Below are positions 10,904-22,900 of a stretch of DNA of 64,000 nucleotides, in pieces. The notes under the pieces are model-generated. The model was not told the DNA's origin. It ran no database searches and was given only the letters and a program-made list of their open reading frames with translations. Source of the DNA: Cordia subcordata (lineage: Eukaryota; Streptophyta; Magnoliopsida; Boraginales; Cordiaceae); assembly GCA_028554755.1 (NCBI GenBank), contig JAPTOF010000003.1, forward strand, positions 25,274,001 to 25,338,000. Direction: 5' to 3'. Numbering within the stretch: position 1 is the stretch's first letter; every line of letters starts with the position of its first letter. Position numbers and translations under genes: made by a program.

Positions 10904-13900
10904 TTAAATAGACTCACATAATGCAACCAAAGAATCCCAGATAACGGATTTCTCAGGCCGAACATTCTTTAGCAAAATCTTTAGCCTGCCAGCATCAATC
11001 TTCTTCTGGAGCTCACATCTTAAAGATTGTGGAACTTGCTGAACAAAAAGAACCAAGAAACAAGTGAGAACTTGCATAAACAGATGACAGTCAGTAGATG
11101 ATTCATTTACAAATCAACGATAAAGATGAGCTATTAGTAATTACCGTCATAAGCCATATGATGTAGGTAGCAGCATGTGTTGCTTGTGCTTTATAGTCCT
11201 CGAAGTCATTATCAGGAATGATTGTGCAAGCCTCAAATATTTCTACTTCTTTATTTATAAACATGTCTATATCACAACTAAGACCACCCGAGCTGCCAGA
11301 TCCATGTGTACCAACAGGCACAAGATGTTTTATCCAACATAATGCAAGGAAACGTCGATGAAGCCATAAAGCCTAGCAGAAAGTGAAGCAATATTAGCAT
11401 CACCAGTCCTAAGCATATAGACACAGATGCTGCAGTCAAATGCCTTTTTCAGGTTGATAATGCTGTAAGATCAATAGATTTTAGTAAAATGAATCAAGAT
11501 ACAACAAAGCTTCGCACAGGATTCTTGTGATGATAACCTTTCAATGCCATGAGACATGAAAATACAGGGATGTCATGGCTAGAAGAACCAGAAATCAGGA
11601 AGAAAGAACAACATGAGCAAAATCATGATAGTGCTTAACAACTTTTTGGCCCTTTTATACATAATGAGGTCAAGTGAATAACAGGTCATCATGAAATTGA
11701 TTGCTGCAACCAAACTTCTCAGGGAATTCATTATCCTGAAACCAGATTTGAAAGAACAAATGCAACAGGAACAGCATAAAACTACTCATGGTTATTTGGA
11801 GTTCTGAAGATATCAGGTGGCGCTAATTTGCCATTATAATCATAGTAATGGAAAGATGTCTATCAAAAGGAGCCAATCCATACCTCTCTACCTATATAAC
11901 GCTTGATCAACATCTCAACCCAGTCAAGCTCCTCCTGAGCATTTGTTGAAAGAAATAAGACATTAGAATTGAAGAGAATGACTTAATACATATTGTATAT
12001 TTGGCCCTATTTATAACATATAAAGTTTCCTATTTTTCCACTTACCATAATAAAGAATTACCATAACTCTATTATCATAACTCTATTGTCATAACTCTAT
12101 TACCATAACTCTATTACCATATTTATACTACTAACACTCCCCCTCAAGCTGGAGCATAAATATCATGCGTGCCCAGCTTGTTATAAATGTACTCTACACG
12201 AGGACCCCTCAAGGATTTAGTAAAGAGATCTGCTAACTGGTCATTTGAATTGACATGTGACGTAACAATCTCCTTAGCTAACACTTTACTCCTTACAAAG
12301 TGACAATCGACTTCAATGTGCTTGGTCCTTTCATGGAAGACGGAATTGGTTGCAATATGCATTGCTGCTTGGTTATCACATATTAACTTCATAGGCTGAG
12401 AGCAATCTTCCCCAAGTTCCTTCAGGAAATGTTTCACCCAAATTAACTCACACACCGTTAATGCCATAGCTCTATATTCAGATTCTGCACTTGAGCGGGC
12501 TACGACTGATTGTTTCTTACTTTTCCAAGAGATGAGATTTCCGCCAACGAACACACAGTAGCCAGAGGTGGACCGCCTATCATCCGGACATCCTACCCAA
12601 TCTGCGTCAGAATAGCCAACAATGCTCATGCCTGGAGCACTCTTTTTATATAGCAGCCCTATCCCTGAAGCACTCTTAATGTACTGTAGGATACGAATGA
12701 CAGCATCCTAATGACTTTTTCGTGGTGAATTCAAGAATTGACTAACCACGCTCACTGCAAAGGAAATATCTGGGCGGGTTACAGTAAGATAATTGAACTT
12801 GCCTACCAACCTTCTGTATCTTCCTGGATCTTTTAATGGCTCTCCCTCATTTCGTAGAAGTTTGACATTTGGGTCCATTGGTGACTCACAAGGTTTGCAC
12901 CCAAGCATTTCGGCTTCTGTCAACATATCAAGCGCATATTTATGCTAAGAAATAAAAATACCTTGATCTGAGCGGGCAACTTCAATTCCAAGAAAGTAAT
13001 GCAATGATTCCAAAGTCTTTTGTTTGAAAGTGCTGATGTAAACATGCCTTCAAGTCACATATACCTGTAAGATCATCGCCTGTTATGATAATATCGTCAA
13101 TATAAACAATTAGTAACAAACATTTGCCAGCGGAGGTGTGTCAATAAAAGACCGAATGATCAACCCCACATCTTGATAATCCAAACTTGATAACAACCTC
13201 ACTGAATCGGCCAAACCATGCTCGAGGTGATTGTTTAAGACCATACAATGATTTCTTCAACCGACATACCTTACCAGACTCTCCCTGAGCAACAAACCCT
13301 GGTGGTTGCTCTATGTATACTTCTTCTTCAAGTGAACCATTAAGGAAAGCATTTTAATGTCAAGTTGATGAAGTGGCCAATCAAACATAGCTGCAAGAGC
13401 AAGAACAATATGAACCGAAGACATCTTAGCAACAGGGGAAAAGGTATTATCATAATCAACACCATAAACTTGTGTATATCCTTTTGCGACCAGGCGAGCC
13501 TTAAAGCGATCCACAGTTCCATCAAGAGAACACTTTATAGTATAGACCCAACGACAACCAACAACGATCTTCCCAAGAGGTAGATCTACCAAATCCCATG
13601 TATCATTAGTTTGTAAAGCCGACATCTCTTCCACCATTGCAGCATGCCAACCCGGATGACTAAATGCCTCTGTTACATTAGACAGGACAGACACAGACGA
13701 AAGGGAAGCAACAAACGACCAATACGAAGGTGACAGAGAATGATAAGAAACGAAATTAGATATCGGATGTTTAGTAGTACAAGAGCGAATACCTTTACGA
13801 AGTGCAATTAAAACATCTAAGTCGGAGGGTAGAGGAGACAAAGAATCCAGAGAGGGCGAAGCCGGTGGCACAGAAGCAGCAACAGGTGGGCAATTACGTC

Positions 13901-16900
13901 GATGATAAGTCTTGAGGTCCAAACGATCCAAGCATGACAGGGCAGGATCAGGGGATGGTGGCGCAGGTGAAGGCGGGACATCCAACGGAGCACTAAAGAG
14001 GGGCACAGGAAGTGGAAGATCATCAACTACTAATGCAGAGGAATAGGACGTAGAAGAAAAGAAGGGTTGAGACTCAAAAAACGTGCCATCAGCACAACAA
14101 AAAAACTTATTCAACTCAAGAGAATAGCAACGGTAGCCTTTTTGATGACGAGCATACCCAAGGAAAACACACTTGATGGCACGTGGACCCAATTTATCAA
14201 ACCCAGGAGTTAAGATATGAACAAAACAAACACACCCAAATACCTTAGGTGGTAATAAATAAATAGACTGATGGGGAAAAAGAACAGAAAACGATATTTG
14301 GTTTTGAAGAACAGAGGAAGGCATGTGATTGATGAGATAATAGGCAGTGAGAACAGCATCGTCCCAAAAACGAAAAGTAACATTCATATGAATATGAAGG
14401 GTACGAGCAGTCTCAATTAGGTGCCTATTCTTACGCTCAGCAACCCCATTTTGCTGAGGGGTGTAAACACAAGAAGATTGATGTATAATGCCATTATTTT
14501 GAAGAAAAGAAGAAAAAGACGTAGAAAAATACTCTTTGCCATTGTCACTTCGCAAAATACGGACAGATGCATTAAACTGATTTTTCACTTCAACACAAAA
14601 GAGAGAGAACATGGAAAATAACTCAGAACGATCTTTCATTAAATATAACCAAGTAACACGAGAATAGCCATCAATAAAACTAACAAAATAACAGTATCCA
14701 AACTTGGAAACATGACGACTAGGTCCCCAAATATCAGAATGAACTAATTCAAATAGCGCATTAGCCCGCTTATTGACATGATTAACAAAAGATGTGCAAC
14801 TATGTTTACCTAACTGACAAGACTCACAGTTGATATCCCTAACACTACCTAACACTACCCAAACTAGGAACCATGTGCTTAAGACTTGAGAGATTGGGAT
14901 GACCAAGACGGCTATGAATGATTTCAGGAGTGGAAACGGCTGTACAAGTTGTAGAAGAATCAGTATCAAGGTAGTAAAGGCCACCAGATTCATGCCCTGT
15001 GCCAATCCGCTCGCGTGTTCTCTGATCCTGAATAACCACAGAATTAGATGTAAAAGTGACAAAACAATTAAATGATTTAGTTAACTGACTGATAGACAAT
15101 AAATTGCAAGGGAAATCAGGAAGGTACAAAACGAAAGAAAGGGAGATAGAGGATGTGGGAGACGACGAACCAATACCAGACACAGTAACGGAAGAACCAT
15201 TTGCAAGCCTGACCGGGGAGATAGACTTAGGGGGTTGAATAGAAGAAAGAAGAGAACAATTACCGCTCATATGGTCTAAAGCACCAGAGTCTAAAATCCA
15301 CTTACCAGCACTAGATGAGGACTGAGAAAGATAGGCAGTTGTAGTAGGGGAAACATGTGCAAACGAAGCAGTGGAAAGTTGGACAGCTTGCTGCAAAGCT
15401 TGCACTGAAGATAATGCTTGTACTCTGCTTCAGACAAGTTAAAGGTGGGATAACTAGAGTTGGCTTGCTGCGGTGACGGAGCTGTCGGAGATGATTCTTC
15501 ATTGTTAACATGGGCAACATTAGCACTGTTAGAGGGTCGACCGTGCAGATCCCAGTATTTGTCCTTAGTATGTCCCAACTTGTTACAGTAGGTGCATTGT
15601 GGTCTACAAGCATTACCGAATCGCCCTCCTCTACGATTACCACCACGACCGCGACCATGACCACCGCGGGAAGCATTATCCTGACGTCCACCAGGCTGAG
15701 GTTGGACAAGTAAAGCGGATTGGTTTGACGGATTTTGGACAGGATTCCCAATAGATGCACGATCAAGGCGCGAATAAACTGCTGACATTGACGGTAACTC
15801 TGGTCCCGAAAGAATCTGAGATCGAACAGACTCGTACTGAGGAGGAAGGCCGCGAAGCATAAGCACAACAAAGTATTGTCCACGTTGTTTTCGTGCATCA
15901 TCAGTATCAGTAGGGAAGATATCATTGTACTCAGACATGGCACGTCGAAATCGACCAAAATAAACTTGAAGACCACGATCATCCAGCTGAATGCGGAGGA
16001 GATCATTGACAACATCATAGATGCGACTAACATTGCTGGTATACATCTCTTTCGCCAAAGTCCATATAGCCATACAAGAAAGATACTCAGCAAAGATATC
16101 ATGTAATTCAGGTTCAATGGATTGCAATAGTAATCTGGTAAGTTGTGCATCAACGCAACCCTAAGTCCGTTTATTAGCAGCGGACAAAGTAGCTGGAACA
16201 TCGTTAGTTAAATGGTCTTCCAAGTCTTGCCCTCGAAACTATAACGTAACGGCAGAACACCAACGGAAGTAATTTCGACCAGTGAGTTTGGTCGTAGTAA
16301 TAGTGGGGGTGCCATTGAATATGGGTATGACAACAGAGGTAACAAACTCAGTAACAGTAATAGAATTAATAATAGTGTCGTTGAAGGGATCTATACTAGT
16401 CATCAACACTCAATCAAAATAAAGGGGAAAGGCAAGAAGACCGATTAATAAAGTATAAAAAAAAAAAGAGAACAACCACACTAACAACCTGTCATAATAT
16501 CTTCCTTGTTGAGGTATTACTCCTCTATTCCTCTCTCTCTCTCTCTTTTTTTTTTTTTTTTTTGGGTTTAAGAGAGGCAGAGAACAAAAACCAAAACCAT
16601 GGACAAACTAAGCAAAAAAAAAAAGTCACCTGCGTGAACAGTAACCCGCGTGAATAGTGCCTCCCGCGAACAGTGGCCTCATGTGAACAGTATTGTTATT
16701 ATTATTATTTTTTTTTGTGTGTGCAGGATGTTCTAGTGGATTTTGTGGGTGTGAGGATGGGTGGGTATTTTGAAAAAAACCCTAATGTCTTGATCTAGCT
16801 CTAGATACCATGTTGAAAGAAATAAGACATTAGAATTAAAGAAAATGACTTAATACATATTGTGTATTTGGCCCTATTTATAACATATAAAGTTTCTTAT

Positions 16901-19900
16901 TTCTCCACTTACCATAATGGAGAATTACCATAACTCTATTACCATAACTCTATTGTCGTAACTCTATTACCATAACTCTATCACCATAACTCTATTGTCG
17001 TAACTCTATTACCATAACTCTATTACCATATTTATACTACTAACAGCATTGAATTGGCAAAAATCAGATGCTAAAAGCTTCAACACTTTGCAAAATACAA
17101 AGCATAACTGCACATTATAACCACTAATTTCTAGAGTACAGTGTAACAAGAATTAATAAATCCCACAAAAGATGTACCTTGCCTTTAAACTAAAACTACT
17201 CCATCTTGGCGTCATATTGAAAGAATTGTATCCAGTATTGATGCAAAATTGATCTTTAGGAATGAGCTATCGTGCTTACATCATTCCTCACTGATGAGAA
17301 AGGACAGAACAGACTGATCTTAACAGGATGGAGCACAGTATCTCACCAAAGAAGTGCATGGACTCAATTGCATCAAGTACAAGAATTAGAGGAACAAGCT
17401 AAATTAGATTGCTACCAATGCTTAGTACTGGGGAGTGCTTTCTCGATGATGAAATCTGGGGGGACAACAGAGTTGTTCCATGTCAAGAGAGGCCAGCTAA
17501 ATCAACACATCTGACTTCTCTTGCTGACACACCATAGAACTGTGGTCTATACTGGGACCACTAAGATGGAAGGCTCCAGAGGGTGTTCTGTTATGAACTC
17601 TAGCTACTAATGGAAGAATAGAGAAGAGAAGCAGACTTTTATTAATTTTTAAAGGAGGCAATTACAAGGAGGAGTCTAGTAGAGAGCAACATCACAGATT
17701 TTTCATGACCTTTCCTCAAAACAAAATGGCTATTTATACTAGATCTTAGCACAGGTCATTCAACTAGCTTTCTCTAACTGCTTCCTTGCGTCACAGGATT
17801 TAAGCCACGTAATCCATCATGTGTTTAGTCCTTATGTGTGACCTTGTGCTCCTTCGTAGCTGCTGCTTCTCATTTGTCATTGGGCCTGGATCATCACTTC
17901 CCTTGCTTGGCCCAGCTCCATCAAGAATTCTTGGGCCCTTGTCCATTACATGTTCCTGTCCTTTACTTTGTCCACCCAGCCCTGCTTGTGTACTCTTTAT
18001 AACTTTCCTTTGGAGAGACTCCAGTGACTCGATGGGTTGGAAGAAGGTAATTTGCCAGAGTGAAACCAAAGCAAAGAAAAGAGAGAGGAGGTGGGGATGG
18101 TTGGTGGTTGGGGGTTTGTTGGCAAGGCTCATAAAACAAAGTTTCCCGTATTAATATTTGGCAGAAGATCTCACAGTTCACAATGAGAAGAGGAAAATAC
18201 CTATTATAGCATGAATGTGGAACGTGTTGAATTAGAGAAAAGACCTCCTTGACAAGCTGCTAATGAAGGATGACAAGTTATGTTAGACAATACCTTCCAC
18301 ACTTGATGAAGATTTACACCAGAGCTTGCATCTGGATCCTCACAATGCCTTGAATCCTCTAACATCCGAAGCATTAGCCGCTGCCAGTAAGCTTAAAATC
18401 AGTTCAACCTTTTGCTACAAACTGTTGTTTCTAAAGTGTATTTAATGTCAATGAATTGGAAGTATTCACGACAGGACCCCAAATGAAGAGCATGCAATCT
18501 TAACGAAGAATAGTTGGTCTTGGGTTCTTCAGGGGGTGGTGATTTTATTTTTGGGAGAGAATTTTGCATAATCCAATATCTTGACTTCTCTAAGAACGGT
18601 GAAGTGAATTCAACAGAACCAAGAGTCTGGTCACGATTCATATTTCAAAATGTCAAATGTCAGGTTACTCTCATAATAATCATATGGCACTTGGGTCTCA
18701 GAAAAGCAGCAAGGTAGATGGGCTGCAGCATAAAAACAAAAATAAGAAAGGAAAAAGTTTCCGTATGAATGTAGCACATACTAGAATATTGCTTGGGTTC
18801 AGGTAAAGAGATCAACAGGGAGATGACTGCCATCAATTCAGAAAATCAATGGATGATCTGAATAGAGAACCAGAGGGAAGAAATATTCTGAATATGAGCA
18901 ACAAAACAGAACTTACAAGAGATAGATGATAAACAACTGTAAGTAGTAGCCAAAAAGTCCAAGTTTCTGCAGAACTCAGATGTTTCTTTGTCATAATTAG
19001 AAAAGACAAGTTAGAGGAGAGTATCCATTTCAGACAACTAGAAGAAATATGCATAGTGATCGATGTGATTTTATTTTGAAACTGTTAGACCTCAGTCACA
19101 AAGGTTAGGAATAAACTCACTCTAAGGTAATGAAAGCAAGAGCTATCAGCAACATGAAGTCCAGCCCAGTCTTTGGATTTGCTGAATTCATCTAGTACCT
19201 GGTAGGAAGAAACGAGATTCATTAAACCAGAGCTGCATACAGCAACATGGATACATCTATGTAAGGATGCATGCCTTTGAGGTTCAATAGTTTCTATACA
19301 GCCCTTTTCCAGTCCTCGCAATGTGGGTTAGCACCAGTAATTGGTTGATATTGGCAAACACAATTAATCATACATTTCTGATTATTGTTGATAAACTCAG
19401 GTATAAATCAGAAATAACAGCAAATTATATGACAAGTTGAGAATCTAACTTCAGCCAGCCAATGCATGATCAGTAGGATACACTCAAAAGGAAAAGTAAA
19501 GCAACATATATTCAGGGCCTTCTGTTCTGTCTCACCTGCCCTCTGGTCATGTAGGAAGCTAACCAGCAACGGTGATACCATGCACGATAATTCATTTTTG
19601 ATTGCTGCAGCAGAAGGAAGAAATATGTTACAAACATTTAGATCTGTTTAGGCTACTTCGTATACAATGTCTATGCCAGTGAAGTCATAAGTCCTACGCA
19701 TTTATCTTCTCAAAAAAAAAGAAAGAAAAGAAAAGACATACACATTTATGCTTACACATACGATACAGACAAGCAATTTTCAGTTTTATTTACATGTCAG
19801 AAGGTCATCCAAGCCAACACTCACCTTCTCCTAGACGTGTGATTTGTCAACAACAAGATGAGTAGACATTCCATTGTTTGGGTATAATGCATAATGAGGT

Positions 19901-22900
19901 ACAGAGGCAGTGGGTTACATATTTGAGTTACATTGAACTTTTAGAAGAAAGAAGTTTCGACAGAAGCTGAAATCTTCTTTTCTTTTGGGGCAGAAAAAAT
20001 AATATTTCTAGAGGCAAGCAGCTAAATGAGAATGAGAGAGAGAGAGGGGGGGGGGGAGAGGGGGAGAGGGAGAGAGATTAAGAAAAAATTAAAAAAAAGA
20101 AGAAGATAACATACATATTAAAGCAAAATGTTGTATTGACAACTTCCAGCCACCCCCTTCTCAAGAAATGGATAAGTCCAAAAGAATGGGCAAAAGAGTG
20201 ATATGTGATTACATATAGAAAATATAAGCATTATATATATTTACACCTTTACATTTGCAAGAGTCAAGGAAGCGCTATGTCAACATTAAGGAATAACTGT
20301 ACTCAAAACATCCGTCAAGAGTGAACACTCTATAATCACGATTTTGCAACTAAAATGCCGTATACGAGTTTTGTTTAAGATAAACTATTTATGCCTTCCT
20401 CTATGAAGCATGTCTGCTTGTTTGGCTAGGTCCAAGGATCAAGCTCCTTTTTCAAGATGTGACGGGACACTGCTCACCACATACCTGATATTACTTAAAA
20501 GGAAGAGTAAATCGACCCATTGGTGACTAAGCACGTAAAAGAATTCCAAAGAAAGCCACCAAACTTTCTTTTGTTTCAAATTTCCCAGTGAACAATCCAA
20601 TTAATCCATTCTGTAAGGTTTAGCAATTAAGTACATCAGTATCTTTGTGTCCATGGAAAAAAGTTGTGATTATGTTAAATTTAACCACTAAAACTAACAA
20701 ATGGGTTCAGTGAAATTAAAAAAAAGAACCATTTTTTGTGGATAACTTGAAAGGGGAAAAGTGTAGTGGGCCATTTCAAATGTCCTGAATGTTTACTGCT
20801 CTCTGGTATACTTTAACCTCTACCGGAAAGAACTAGAAGATATAGCAGTCAACACTTCTAAATGAGGCAAGAGATTATTATGTTCAGAGCTGGAAATCTT
20901 CTATTATTTCTTGATATAGTGTTAAGCTTTGGTAGCCTTATTAGTCATACATATATCATAACCAATCTAAGGAAAGAGGAGGAACGAAAAAATTCTTAAA
21001 AGTTCATCATATTTCCGGCATTATAGTAGCTTAAAAGAAATAGAAGGAGGCTTGCCATCACAATGATACATTTCAATAGATGAGCAACAGATTTAATAAT
21101 TTGCTTGTCCATTTTCCACCATTTCGTAAGACCAAGAGATGTTAGTTTAGAATTGGGATCAAATCATATTCCCATGTTTACTACCGTATCCTATTTGAGA
21201 TGATAATTTCAGACGCATGCTACATGCATGCACATGAAAAATGGAATTCCAACAAAATCAAGAAGATAAACATAATACACTTCCCAGAAGCAATAGAAGC
21301 CTTATGCAACAGATACATTGACATAATTATTATAATTTAAAAACTTACAAATTACATATAGTATATTGCATGATATTCTGATATGAAATTAAACCTCAGC
21401 AAGACTTTTCACTAACTCAGATTCTCTTTCGACAATCTCTTGCAGATGTGAACACTTTCCCGCGATCATCTTGATCACCCACCTCCTACCATTAATTTAG
21501 TCGGCCTTAGTAATTGAAGAATATATAAGGTCACCAGCAAAGGATTTCATATTATGAATAGGCTCACAAAGAAAATATTTTTGGTACTCAACTACATGAA
21601 CGCAAACAAACAATAGCAGATCACCTCAAATTCCAATTGTTTTTAGAGCAATATATAGAAGCCATCAACTATGAGACTAGTATGAGTACCTCAGTAAGGC
21701 ATTTTGAAGTTTAGGGAGCAGAGAAGTAGATTACCTGTGGCTCCATGCACGTTCACTCTTTGGTGAATATGAAAGAACTAGTGTTGATAAATGAAGCTCA
21801 TCCATGAACATTGCAGAATGCTGCTGCTTTGACACAATTTGCTTCCTACAAGTGGGAAAATGGATAAGTTCATGATAATCAAGAAATCTCAAACTCTACA
21901 TGCTGAATAAACAAGGAAATAGCTACATTTTTCATTAGCTTGGAAACCAGCCAAAAGAGACTGAACAAGAGAAGAAATTTTTTTTTTTTAAAAAAAAAAA
22001 AAAGAACAGAACTATCTTATTATTTTCTACCCTGTATAGTACTTAACTGAAAAATCTAGCATTCCATGCATAAAAAGATAACAAACGATTATGATAATTT
22101 TGTTAATCAAACAATAGAAATAACCCTTCCTCATAGAGTTTACTTTAGAATCGAGGACAAACAAAGAGAAATGATTTTCTTTAGTTGCCTTCTTTATTAT
22201 TTCATTTGCAAAGTGTGGAGAATTAAGCAGTAATTCCAAGCATAATACCACTAGCTTCAATTTAACAAATACTCATCTGAAGAGAGGGGCTATGCCACCT
22301 TCACAACTACTAGACCTTGATAATTTTTGGAAGCTGTCTAAACAAGTAAAATCCATGACACTCTTCTACTTGCCACAAAACCTTTTAAACCAAATGGCAT
22401 TGATATTCCTTAGCCACTTTACATATGGTCCTCCGAAATCAACTCATCTAACGTATTTCAATCATAATACAGTTACTGGTTTTCCTTCTATGTTCTTTCA
22501 GCAGTTAGGGAGAGTATTGGCAATGATAAGTCTAGCGGATCCACCTTTCTCCAGCTAATATATGTCAAATTCAAAATGCATCATCATCTTTGGAGCTACA
22601 GTGTAAGTATGTCATCCATATTCCTGTTTATTTTTCATCTTGTAAAATTTCTTATCACTTGAATGATCATCTGATTTTGGTACCCTTGCATTTTTGCCTA
22701 ATCCACTGAATGGAACTTGAAGAGAGAAAATTTTGAGTTTCTATCTACAAATTGTGAGTAACTTCTCAAGAAATTTCTATTATGTTCAAAAAATAGATAC
22801 ATATCAATGAGCAGTATTACATCTTTTAGGCAGACAAATTCAATGATCCAATGGCGCAGACTAAGCAGTGTTATCTACAAAAGGAAAGATGAAATATCAT

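Larger units (their letters stand above)
11944..17045 (-). mobile_element. Ty1/copia LTR retrotransposon in PTAR1 intron 7 (degenerate)
   Basis: A complete 5102-bp element, coding on the minus strand. It has two LTRs, a perfect 5-bp target duplication GCATT (11939-11943 and 17046-17050), TG...CA ends, a tRNA-iMet-like primer site and a polypurine tract. The domain order gag, protease, integrase, reverse transcriptase, RNase H defines Ty1/copia. It is not intact: gag has in-frame stops and pol has at least two frameshifts. It is in sense with PTAR1, so LTR poly(A) signals could truncate the host transcript. Retroelement age is discussed under the LTR entries. Confidence 0.95.

Noticed and set aside
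12061..12122. CRISPR-like array
   Set aside because: A 14-bp direct tandem without spacers inside an LTR of a plant element; it is a minisatellite.
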